Assembly (NCBI GenBank): GCA_021414085.1
Contig: JAIOPC010000011.1
Coordinates: 192,914-256,913, forward strand
Direction: 5' to 3'
Length of the DNA: 64,000 bases
Source of the DNA: Actinomycetes bacterium
GTDB lineage: Bacteria; Actinomycetota; Acidimicrobiia; Acidimicrobiales; Ilumatobacteraceae
A program made the position numbers and the translations under genes. Below are positions 40,173-48,153 of this stretch, piece after piece (position 1 is the first letter of the stretch; each line of letters opens with the position of its first letter). Below the pieces are notes generated by a model that was given only the letters and a program-made list of their open reading frames with translations, was not told the DNA's origin and searched no databases.

Positions 40173-41152
40173 GAGCTGTAGTTCACGACAGGTACGGATC
40201 GCCAGATGTGCTGCGACTGGAAGACGTCGCACGGCCGGTTCCAAAAGACGACGAGGTGCTGATCAAAGTCCACGCGACCACCGTCAATCGTTCCGACTGC
40301 GGTTGGCGTAGTGGCGATCCGTTCTTCTCGCGCTTCTTCACTGGGATCCGTCGACCGAAGCACAAGATTCTCGGCAGCGAGTTTGCAGGCGAGATCGCGG
40401 GCGTCGGTTCCTCGGTCACCAAGTTCGCTGTCGGCGATCGAGTCTTCGGTGCGTGCGGTTTCGGTGCCCACGCCGAGTACGTCTGCATGCGCGAGAGCCG
40501 GATGATTGCACACAAGCCAGAAGGCATGTCGTTTCAAGAGGCGGCCGCAGTGTGCGACGGAGTAGCCATCGCGGGGGCGTGCCTCAAGTCCGTCGAACTT
40601 CACGAAGGGCGCAGCATTCTCATCTACGGCGCGTCCGGCTCGATCGGTACCGCTGCCGTGCAACTAGCCCACAACACGGGCGCGCACATCACGGCTGTCT
40701 GCGACACCGAGCACGTCGAGTTGGTCAAGTCGCTTGGCGCCGACGAAGTCATCGATTACACCAAGGACGACTTCACGAAGCAAGGTCAGCAGTACGACGT
40801 TGTCTTCGACGCAGTCGGCAAGAACACCTTTCGTCGCTGCCGGCGTGCGATCGTCCGCCGTGGCACATACATCGAGACGGACCTCGGCTTCATGTGGCAC
40901 GTCCCGGCGCTCACGTTGCTCACTCGACTCACACACAAACTTGGCGGTAGGCGAGTAACCCTGCCGATTCCGAAGTACGCGCCCGAGGAGGTCGTCGTTC
41001 TGAAGCAGCTGATCGAAGCCGGGAAGTACCGAGCAGTGATCGACAGCGCGCGACCGCTGGAACAAATCGTCGAAGCGACGAAGTACGTCGAGACCGGTCA
41101 GAAGACAGGGAACCTGGTCATCACCGTCACTGAGGAGGGAACACGGCAATGA
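40169..41152 (+). CDS. NAD(P)-dependent MDR oxidoreductase (quinone reductase-like)
   Basis: 327 aa. GroES-like N-terminal domain 'EVLIKVHATTVNRSDCGWRS', 'HKILGSEFAGEIAGVGSSVT' and the Rossmann loop 'ILIYGASGSIGTAAVQLAHN', then 'YDVVFDAVGKNTFRRC'. Zinc ligands of alcohol dehydrogenases are absent, as in zeta-crystallin-type quinone reductases. The start overlaps the NUDIX stop (ATGA). Confidence 0.9.
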   Translation: MRAVVHDRYGSPDVLRLEDVARPVPKDDEVLIKVHATTVNRSDCGWRSGDPFFSRFFTGIRRPKHKILGSEFAGEIAGVGSSVTKFAVGDRVFGACGFGAHAEYVCMRESRMIAHKPEGMSFQEAAAVCDGVAIAGACLKSVELHEGRSILIYGASGSIGTAAVQLAHNTGAHITAVCDTEHVELVKSLGADEVIDYTKDDFTKQGQQYDVVFDAVGKNTFRRCRRAIVRRGTYIETDLGFMWHVPALTLLTRLTHKLGGRRVTLPIPKYAPEEVVVLKQLIEAGKYRAVIDSARPLEQIVEATKYVETGQKTGNLVITVTEEGTRQ

Positions 41153-42120
41153 AAGCGATTGTCCGCACAAAGTACGGCTCGCCAGAAGTGCTCTCGCTGG
41201 AAGAGATCGAGACGCCGACGCTCACCGATGATGGGGTGCTCGTGCGCGTACACGCCACGTCGGTGAACCCGGCCGAGTGGTACGGCATGATGGGCACGCC
41301 CCTCATCGCGCGCATGGCGTTCGGGTTGCGCAAACCGAAGACGAAGACGATGGGAGTCGACTTCGCTGGAACGGTTGCAGAGGTCGGCAAGAATGTCACG
41401 CGGTTTCACGTTGGCGACGAAGTGTTCGGCGGTCGCGACGGAGTCTTTGCCGAGTACGTAGTTGTCGGCGAGGCAAAGGCGGTCTTGCCAAAGCCGGCGA
41501 ACGTGACAATGGAGCAGGCGGGCTCCGTGGCGATCGCGGCGTTCACCGCACTGCAGGGCTTGCGCGACAAGGGCAAGCTTCAGAGCGGACAACAGGTTCT
41601 GATCAACGGCGCTTCAGGCGGTGTCGGGACATTCGCAGTACAGATCGCCAAGTGGTTAGGCGCAGAGGTGACAGCAGTGTGCAGCACGCGCAACGTCGAA
41701 CACGTGCGCGCGCTGGGTGCCGACCATGTCATCGACTACAAGCGCGACGACTTCACTCGCAGTGATCGGCGATACGACCTCATCCTCGATGTCGCTGGTA
41801 GTAGGTCATGGCGTGAGTGTCGGCGCATACTGAACAAGAAGGCCCGGCTCGTCATCGTTGGAGCACCGAAGGGGAATCGCCTTCTGGGGCCGGTGAGTCA
41901 CATGCTGAAGACGCGACTTGCTTCCGTTGGCAGCCGACGAAAGCTCGTGTTCTTCGTCGCCAAGATCCAGAAGGAGGACCTAGCGGTCTTGGCGGATCTG
42001 ATGGCGACCGGCAGTGTGACGCCAGTCATCGACCGCACGTACACGTTGGCGGATGCGGCCGACGCGATGCGTTACCTCGGTGAAGGCCACGCGCAGGGAA
42101 AGATCGTCCTGACCATCTAG
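41149..42120 (+). CDS. NAD(P)-dependent MDR oxidoreductase, paralogue
   Basis: 323 aa, paralogue of the preceding gene (same opening pattern 'KAIVRTKYGSPEVLSLEEIE'). 'TKTMGVDFAGTVAEVGKNVT', Rossmann loop 'VLINGASGGVGTFAVQIAKW' and 'YDLILDVAGSRSWRECRRIL'. There are no structural zinc Cys residues. A strong GAGGAGG precedes the ATG, which overlaps the upstream stop by four bases. Tandem duplication is likely, now well diverged. Confidence 0.91.
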   Translation: MKAIVRTKYGSPEVLSLEEIETPTLTDDGVLVRVHATSVNPAEWYGMMGTPLIARMAFGLRKPKTKTMGVDFAGTVAEVGKNVTRFHVGDEVFGGRDGVFAEYVVVGEAKAVLPKPANVTMEQAGSVAIAAFTALQGLRDKGKLQSGQQVLINGASGGVGTFAVQIAKWLGAEVTAVCSTRNVEHVRALGADHVIDYKRDDFTRSDRRYDLILDVAGSRSWRECRRILNKKARLVIVGAPKGNRLLGPVSHMLKTRLASVGSRRKLVFFVAKIQKEDLAVLADLMATGSVTPVIDRTYTLADAADAMRYLGEGHAQGKIVLTI

Positions 42121-42135
42121 CGGTACTGTCTGCTG

Positions 42136-42498
42136 ATGGCCGCCAAGTCCGTCGAAGATCGCGTGCGGTCAATCTGCATGGCGTTTCCAGAAGTGACCGA
42201 GAAGACGAGCCACAGTGCGCCGGCGTTCTTTGTGAAGAAGCAGTTCCTGCACCTGTGGGTCGACGGTCATCACGAAAATCAGTTCCCGCACCTGTGGTGT
42301 GCTGCCCCGGTGGGTGCGCAAGAGGAACTCATCGAAACCGAGCCGAAGCGATTCTTCCGCCCGCCGTACGTAGGGAGCCGCGGCTGGATCGGCGTGCGCC
42401 TGGACGGCAAGGTCGATTGGGGCGAGATCGCGGAGATCTGCAAGGACGCCTATCGCGTCACAGCCCCTCCAAAACTCGCCGCCCAACTCACCGTTTGA
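42136..42498 (+). CDS. MmcQ/YjbR family protein
   Basis: 120 aa. 'CMAFPEVTEKTSHSAPAFFV', 'KKQFLHLWVDGHHE' and 'PPYVGSRGWIGVRLDGKVDW' match the YjbR double-wing fold, sometimes described as DNA-binding. It lies 15 nt after the oxidoreductase pair and may belong to that operon. Confidence 0.88.
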   Translation: MAAKSVEDRVRSICMAFPEVTEKTSHSAPAFFVKKQFLHLWVDGHHENQFPHLWCAAPVGAQEELIETEPKRFFRPPYVGSRGWIGVRLDGKVDWGEIAEICKDAYRVTAPPKLAAQLTV

Positions 42499-42540
42499 AC
42501 GCTGCCGCACGCATACCGTGCGCCAGCGAACAAACGCGGG

Positions 42541-43362
42541 TTAGCCGTCGGCGCGATTGCGCCAGCGGAACGAACGCAGGCACCACACCAGTCCGACGAT
42601 GATCCAGATGCTGAGCACCAGCGCAACGCGATCGAGTTCCCAATCACCCGTGACCTCGCGTGCCTTGGCAGCGTCGGGCAAGAATGCGTAGCGCAAGCCC
42701 TGGCACATCCACTTCAACGGAAAGATTGCGGCGGCGTTCTGCAGCCAGCTGGGCACATCGCTGTACACGAAGAACACGCCGGAGATGAACTGCAGCACGA
42801 TCGCGATTGGCGACACCATTGCCGGCGCCGCCTGCCCGTTCTTGGGGACCGATGAGAATGCAATGCCGCACAGCGTGCACGCAGTGAGTCCGAGGACGAA
42901 GACCATCGCGAACACTGCCCAGTGTTTGGCGTCGACTGGCAGATTGAGATCGAAGAACAGCACGCCGGCTGTCAGCATCAGTGCCAGCGAGGCCAGTGAC
43001 ACCACCATCACCACGCCGATCTTGCCGATGAAGAATGCGCTCTTCGGCATCGGTGTTCCGCGCAAACGCTTCAACAGGCCGGCATCGCGTTCCATCGCAA
43101 TGGTGATTGCCAAGTTCTGAAAGCTTGACGTCATCAAGCTTGCACCGAGCATGCCGGCGACGAAGTAGTTCACGAACGGCGTTCCAGGAACGATCTCGTC
43201 CTGGCTGCCGAAGATTGATCCGAACAACACCAGCAGGATCAACGGAAACAACATCGTGAAGACGACGGCTTCGCGCTGGCGAAAGAAGGACTTGAGCTCG
43301 GCCCGAATTCGCGCCGAGCAGATCGCGACGTAGCTCACCGAGGAAGTCGCCACGTCACTCAC
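42541..43362 (-). CDS. ABC-2 type transporter permease
   Basis: 273 aa with six membrane segments: 'AVVFTMLFPLILLVLFGSIF', 'FVNYFVAGMLGASLMTSSFQ', 'IGVVMVVSLASLALMLTAGV', 'FAMVFVLGLTACTLCGIAFS', 'MVSPIAIVLQFISGVFFVYS' and 'VALVLSIWIIVGLVWCLRSF'. The conserved 'ERDAGLLKRLRGTPMPKSAF' coupling loop is present. It pairs with the upstream ATPase (8-nt overlap) as a drug or lipid exporter. Confidence 0.93.
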   Translation of the reverse strand: MSDVATSSVSYVAICSARIRAELKSFFRQREAVVFTMLFPLILLVLFGSIFGSQDEIVPGTPFVNYFVAGMLGASLMTSSFQNLAITIAMERDAGLLKRLRGTPMPKSAFFIGKIGVVMVVSLASLALMLTAGVLFFDLNLPVDAKHWAVFAMVFVLGLTACTLCGIAFSSVPKNGQAAPAMVSPIAIVLQFISGVFFVYSDVPSWLQNAAAIFPLKWMCQGLRYAFLPDAAKAREVTGDWELDRVALVLSIWIIVGLVWCLRSFRWRNRADG

Positions 43363-44224
43363 CGTCCGGTCCGAGCATTGCGAGGTACGTGTCTTCCAAA
43401 CTTGGTCGGGTGATCTTCAATTCCGCTAGTTCGCCGGGATTCGAACTGCTCAACTCGCGAACGACCTGTGTGGGTGTGGCCGTCTCGATCTCGACGATCC
43501 GACCATCGGTGTTGCGGTAGCTGACCTTCGCCAAGGCTTTGCCGCGACCACCGAGACCGCTGGGTGTGTCCAGTGCGATGAGAGTTCCGTGATTGATCAC
43601 GCCAACGCGATCGGCCAATGCTTCGGCCTCGTCGAGGTAGTGCGTCGTCAACAAGATAGTTGTGCCCTCGGCGCGCAGGCCTTGGATCATCGCCCAGAAA
43701 TGACGACGCGCTTCCGGGTCGAAACCGGTGGTTGGCTCATCAAGAAACAGCAGTTCGGGCCGACCGAGGATCCCCAATCCGACATCAAGACGCCGACGCA
43801 GCCCGCCCGACAGTTGGCTGCCGCGCTGGTTGGGGTAATCGCCGAGCCCAACGAGGTGCAGCACCTCGTCGATCGGTCGCGGATGCGGGTAGAACGCCGC
43901 GAACGTGGCCAACGACTCCACCACTGTTAGCTCAGTGAGATCCTTCGTCGATTGCAGGACGATGCCGATGCGAGCGCGCCACGCCGCGTCGCCCTTTTGT
44001 GGATCGACCCCCAGCACCTTCACGTCGCCGCTGTCGCGGTTGCGGTAGCCCTCGAGGATTTCGATCGTCGTGCTCTTGCCGGCGCCGTTCGGGCCGAGCA
44101 GCGCGAACACCTCCCCAAGCTCAATGCGCAGGTCAAGCCCCGCGACCGCTTGTGTCGTCGTTGACTTCCCGGCCGACTTGCCTTGATAGGTCTTGGTGAG
44201 GCCGACAATTTCGACCGCAGTCAT
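43355..44224 (-). CDS. ABC transporter ATP-binding protein
   Basis: 289 aa from ATG 44224. Walker A 'FALLGPNGAGKSTTIEILEG', Q-loop 'RIGIVLQSTKDL', signature 'QRGSQLSGGLRRRLDVGLG', Walker B 'LLFLDEPTTGFDPEARR', and the H-loop 'ILLTTHYLDEAEAL'. The C-terminal extension ends with 'ITRPSLEDTYLAMLG', typical of DrrA/CcmA-like exporters. It is divergent from the MMPL gene. Confidence 0.95.
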   Translation of the reverse strand: MTAVEIVGLTKTYQGKSAGKSTTTQAVAGLDLRIELGEVFALLGPNGAGKSTTIEILEGYRNRDSGDVKVLGVDPQKGDAAWRARIGIVLQSTKDLTELTVVESLATFAAFYPHPRPIDEVLHLVGLGDYPNQRGSQLSGGLRRRLDVGLGILGRPELLFLDEPTTGFDPEARRHFWAMIQGLRAEGTTILLTTHYLDEAEALADRVGVINHGTLIALDTPSGLGGRGKALAKVSYRNTDGRIVEIETATPTQVVRELSSSNPGELAELKITRPSLEDTYLAMLGPDGE

Positions 44225-44302
44225 GGGATCGATTCTGGCAGATTGCGTATACATTTTGCGAACCCTCCCATTGTGTAAATCCTCCTTACTGAAAGGACCG
44301 AC

Positions 44303-46651
44303 GTGACCGCGTCGCTCGCCCCCGAATCAACTCGTAAACCACACCTGCTCGCGCGTCTCGGCCGGTGGTGTGTTCACCGTCGCAAGCTCGTCGTGTTCGG
44401 AATTTGGATTCCGCTCTTCGTCGTGCTGAACGCTGCATCGGGTGCCGTGGGCTCCGACTTCCACACGGAGATGAAACTGCCGAGCGGCGAAGCCGCCGAC
44501 GTTTTCGACTTGCTCAAGAGCGTCAGCGATGAAGCCGCTGGATTCGACGCCGAGATCGTGTTCTATTCACCCGATGGTGTGAACACCGATGAGATCACCG
44601 AGTCGCTCTCGGCGTTCTTCGGCGAGGTCGAAAAACTTGAAGGCGTCGATGTGACGAGCCCATTTGATTCGCCCGATCCGGAAATCAGCGAGGACGGCAC
44701 TGTTGGCGTCGCGCGCCTGAAGATCACCGAGCGCAGTCAGCAAGACGCGATCAAGCTGGCCGACGAGATCCGAGCGTTGGGCGACAAGGTCTCGCTGACG
44801 CAGGCCGACGGCAGCAAGTTGCAGATCGAGTACGGCGGCTGGGTATTCAGCAAGTTCGAGTTCCCGGCCTCGGAAGCGCTCGGCATTATCGCGGCGGTTG
44901 TGATTCTGGTGCTCGCCTTCGGCTCCGTCATCGCGATGGGCTTGCCCATCGGAACGGCTCTTGTCGGACTCGGCATGGGCACGGCCATCGTGGGACTGCT
45001 CAGTCACGTGCAGTCGATGCCAGATTTCACGAGCCAGATGGTGGCGATGATTGGCCTCGGCGTCGGCATCGACTACGCGCTATTCATCGTGACGCGATAT
45101 CGAGCTGCGCTACACGACGGGTTGTCGGTCGAAGAGGCAGTCGTGGAAGCGGTCGACACAAGTGGTCGCGCTGTCGTCTTCGCTGGCATCACGGTCATGA
45201 TCTCTCTGGTTGGCCTGTATCTCATCGGGCTCGAGTTCGTCAGCGGCCTCGCCACCGGCGCAACGGTCGGTGTATTGGTGATGATGCTCGCTTCAATCAC
45301 TTTGCTGCCCGCGCTGCTCGCAATGACAGGACACCGCATCAATGTCACGTCGCGCGCCGCGCTCGCCGCGCTTGCGGTCTTGGTTGTCGCAGCCCTCGGG
45401 GCCATCATCACGACCAACATCGGCATCTTGCTGGTGGGCTTGCTCGTTTCAGCTGTGGTCCTCGTCGCCAGCTTCTTTGTGAAGTCACTGCGCAAGCCAG
45501 TGCCGCACCGCGCGGAAAAGCCGGGCGAGCAGAGTCTGTGGTATCGGTGGAGCCGTATTGTGCAGCGTCGTCCCTGGCGCGTGCTCGCGGTTTCAGTTGG
45601 TTTGCTCGTCTTCTTGATGATTCCGCTGTTCTCGATTCGCCTGGGGTTTGGCGACATGGGCAATGCTCCTGAGGATCAGACGGTGCGCAAGGCTTACGAC
45701 TTGCTGGCCGACGGTTTTGGCCCCGGCTCGAATGGCCCGTTGGTCATCACAGTCACCGGCTCCGCGGCCGACGACAACGCTGCTCGCCAAGAGTTCGTTG
45801 AACTGTTGCGCGGTGTCGAGGGTGTGTCTGCGGCGTTCTCGCCGCCAGAAGCCTTGCGCCCCGGGTTGGCAATTGTCACCGTCATTCCCGACAGCGCACC
45901 GCAAGACGAAGCCACAAACGAGCTCGTCAATCGGTTGCGCGACGACATTGTCCCTGCGAGCGGCGTCGAAGCGCTTGTCGGCGGCCAAACGGCTGCCGGC
46001 ATGGACTTCGCGACCTACCTGGGCAGTCGTCTGCCGTTGTTGATTGGCGCCGTGCTCATCCTGAGCTTCCTGCTGTTGATGGCGGTGTTCCGCAGCGTGC
46101 TCGTGCCGTTGAAGGCCGTGGTCATGAACCTGCTGTCGATCGGCGCTGCCTATGGAGTGATCGTCGCCATCTTCCAGTGGGGTTGGGCGAAAGATCTGAT
46201 CGGCGTTGGCAAGGAAGGCCCGATCGACGCATGGGTCCCGATGATGCTGTTCGCCATCGTCTTCGGTTTGTCGATGGACTACGAGGTCTTCCTGCTGTCG
46301 CGCATCAAAGAGGAATACGACCGCACCGGTGACAACGGCCTTGCAGTGGCCGACGGCCTCGCCGTCACTGCGCGCGTCATCACCGCCGCAGCGTTAATCA
46401 TGGTGTGCGTTTTCAGTGCATTCGTCTTGGGCGACGAGCGCTCGCTGAAGCTCTTCGGCCTCGGCCTGGCTGCTGCGGTCGCCATCGACGCGACCATTGT
46501 GCGCATGTTGCTCGTGCCCGCGACGATGGAACTGCTCGGAAACCGCAACTGGTGGATTCCGAAGTGGATCGACAAGCTGCTGCCCAAGATCGACGTCGAG
46601 GGTTACCACCACCAGGCGCCGGCGATCGGTGCTCACGACGAGAAGTCATGA
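44303..46651 (+). CDS. MMPL-family RND transporter
   Basis: 782 aa starting at GTG 44303 with AAAGGA upstream. Two copies of a one-plus-five helix RND module: 'KLVVFGIWIPLFVVLNAASG', 'LGIIAAVVILVLAFGSVIAM', the Asp-Tyr pair in 'GLGVGIDYALFIVTRYRAAL', and in the second half 'VLILSFLLLMAVFRSVLVP' and 'FGLSMDYEVFLLSRIKEEYD'. These DY motifs are the proton relay of MmpL proteins. It exports lipids or drugs. The divergent ABC exporter may be functionally linked. Confidence 0.94.
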   Translation: MTASLAPESTRKPHLLARLGRWCVHRRKLVVFGIWIPLFVVLNAASGAVGSDFHTEMKLPSGEAADVFDLLKSVSDEAAGFDAEIVFYSPDGVNTDEITESLSAFFGEVEKLEGVDVTSPFDSPDPEISEDGTVGVARLKITERSQQDAIKLADEIRALGDKVSLTQADGSKLQIEYGGWVFSKFEFPASEALGIIAAVVILVLAFGSVIAMGLPIGTALVGLGMGTAIVGLLSHVQSMPDFTSQMVAMIGLGVGIDYALFIVTRYRAALHDGLSVEEAVVEAVDTSGRAVVFAGITVMISLVGLYLIGLEFVSGLATGATVGVLVMMLASITLLPALLAMTGHRINVTSRAALAALAVLVVAALGAIITTNIGILLVGLLVSAVVLVASFFVKSLRKPVPHRAEKPGEQSLWYRWSRIVQRRPWRVLAVSVGLLVFLMIPLFSIRLGFGDMGNAPEDQTVRKAYDLLADGFGPGSNGPLVITVTGSAADDNAARQEFVELLRGVEGVSAAFSPPEALRPGLAIVTVIPDSAPQDEATNELVNRLRDDIVPASGVEALVGGQTAAGMDFATYLGSRLPLLIGAVLILSFLLLMAVFRSVLVPLKAVVMNLLSIGAAYGVIVAIFQWGWAKDLIGVGKEGPIDAWVPMMLFAIVFGLSMDYEVFLLSRIKEEYDRTGDNGLAVADGLAVTARVITAAALIMVCVFSAFVLGDERSLKLFGLGLAAAVAIDATIVRMLLVPATMELLGNRNWWIPKWIDKLLPKIDVEGYHHQAPAIGAHDEKS

Positions 46652-47199
46652 GCGAAACGGCCGATCGCTTCGCCGCCGTAGCGGCCCGGTTCACACAATG
46701 CGTCGAGGCTGTTCCCGCGGAAGCGTGGAACAACTCGTCGCCGTGTGCGGGTTGGACCACACGCGACGTGGTACGGCACCTCGTCGATTGGGTTCCTGGC
46801 TTCTATAGCGCGAATGCCGGCCTCACGTTTCCGGCCGGACCCTCAGTCGACGTCGACCCGGCGGGTGCGTGGGCGGTTGTGTGCCGCACGCTGCTCGCCG
46901 CGCTCGCCGACCCCGAGGTTTCGGCGCGCGAGTTCGATAGTCAGGCTGGCCGCATGTCTGTCGAGCAATCAATCGGCATGATCGTTACTGGCGACGTGTT
47001 GATTCACACATGGGATGTGGCCCGCGCCACGGGGCTCGACGAGCGACTCGACGCTGCCGAAGTGCACGGCATGTTCGAAGGAATGCAAGCCTTCGATGAA
47101 ATCCTGCGCAGTTCGGGCCAGTTTGGTCCTCGGGTCACTGTGCCCGAGTCGGCCACTGAGCAGGACAAGTTGCTCGCCTTCACGGGGCGTCAGCCCTGA
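46648..47199 (+). CDS. TIGR03086-type metal-binding DinB-like protein
   Basis: 183 aa from ATG 46648, overlapping the MMPL stop (ATGA). 'FTQCVEAVPAEAWNNSSPCA', 'GWTTRDVVRHLVDWVPGFYS' (His ligand) and 'GDVLIHTWDVARATGLDERL' (HTWD pattern) are characteristic. It is a probable mycothiol- or metal-dependent enzyme of unknown substrate. The track's longer ORF begins inside the transporter. Confidence 0.87.
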   Translation: MSETADRFAAVAARFTQCVEAVPAEAWNNSSPCAGWTTRDVVRHLVDWVPGFYSANAGLTFPAGPSVDVDPAGAWAVVCRTLLAALADPEVSAREFDSQAGRMSVEQSIGMIVTGDVLIHTWDVARATGLDERLDAAEVHGMFEGMQAFDEILRSSGQFGPRVTVPESATEQDKLLAFTGRQP

Positions 47200-48149
47200 C
47201 ACGCAAACTGATCATCGACACCGACCCTGGGGTCGATGATGCCATGGCGATCTTCATGGCGTTGGCCTCCCCGGAGCTCGACGTTGTTGGTCTCACCACC
47301 ATCTTTGGTAACGCCGCAACAGTCGACACCACGCGCAATGCGCGTGTGCTGCTTGATGCCGCAGGGCGCGACGACATCCCGGTGTCTGCTGGCGCCAGTG
47401 CTCCTCTCGCCGCGGACTACATCGGGCCGGTTCCGTGGGTGCATGGCCACAACGGGCTTGGCGATGCGCCAATTGGCGAACCGAGTCGTCCGCCAGTTGC
47501 GACTTCGGCGCACGAGTTCTTGTACGAGATGGCTGCCGCGGACCCCGGTGCGATCACATTGCTGGCGGTTGGTCCGCTCACCAACCTGGGCTTGCTGCTA
47601 CAGCACCATCCAGATGCCGTCGACCTCTTCGCCGAGGTTGTGGTGATGGGTGGCAATGCGCTCGTGCCCGGCAACGCAACACCGGTCGCGGAAGCAAACA
47701 TCAACAACGACCCCGAAGCAGCCGACTTGGTGTTCGGCGCGAAGTGGCGAGTGACAATGGTCGGGCTCGACGTCACGCACAAGGTGAACTTGTCGGGAGC
47801 AGCAATCGATCGCATCAGCGCCGTCGATACACCGACGGCTGCCCTGCTTGCCGCGGCGCTGCCGCTGTATCGCAACTTCTTTGAGACGCGCAACCACGTC
47901 GATGGCATCTTCGTGCACGATCCGTCGGCGGTTGCATACCTGCTGGATCCCGATGCGTTCACCACCGAGCAGTGGCCCATTCGAGTCGAGACCGAGAGCT
48001 TCAGTCGCGGCAAGACGTGGCCCAACATGGGCGACACCGACGATGCCGCGCCGCCCGCGTGGCGTGGCCGACCGGCGGTGAATGTGTGCACCGAAGTCGA
48101 TGCACCTTGGGTGTTGCGCCTCGTCGAAGAACGACTGACTCGGTACTAG
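47196..48149 (+). CDS. Inosine-uridine preferring nucleoside hydrolase, apparent CTG start
   Basis: Cleaves purine/pyrimidine nucleosides to base and ribose. The family's essential N-terminal Ca-binding motif is encoded ('RKLIIDTDPGVDDAMAIFMA') but lies upstream of the first canonical start (ATG 47244). The frame has no ATG, GTG or TTG between the stop at 47157 and that ATG. A CTG at 47196 overlaps the previous stop (CTGA), just like the NTGA overlaps elsewhere here, and gives 317 aa, the normal length. Other motifs: 'ITLLAVGPLTNLGLLLQ', 'VVVMGGNALVPGNATPVAEA' and 'EANINNDPEAADLVF'. Confidence 0.88.
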   Translation: MTRKLIIDTDPGVDDAMAIFMALASPELDVVGLTTIFGNAATVDTTRNARVLLDAAGRDDIPVSAGASAPLAADYIGPVPWVHGHNGLGDAPIGEPSRPPVATSAHEFLYEMAAADPGAITLLAVGPLTNLGLLLQHHPDAVDLFAEVVVMGGNALVPGNATPVAEANINNDPEAADLVFGAKWRVTMVGLDVTHKVNLSGAAIDRISAVDTPTAALLAAALPLYRNFFETRNHVDGIFVHDPSAVAYLLDPDAFTTEQWPIRVETESFSRGKTWPNMGDTDDAAPPAWRGRPAVNVCTEVDAPWVLRLVEERLTRY

Positions 48150-48153
48150 GCCG

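Noticed and set aside
42499-42540. Terminator between convergent MmcQ and ABC permease genes
   Set aside because: Only a 5-bp GCACG/CGTGC stem without a U-tract; too weak to call.
44225-44302. Operator between the ABC exporter and the MMPL gene
   Set aside because: I searched for inverted repeats and found only short TTGCG direct repeats; not enough to annotate.
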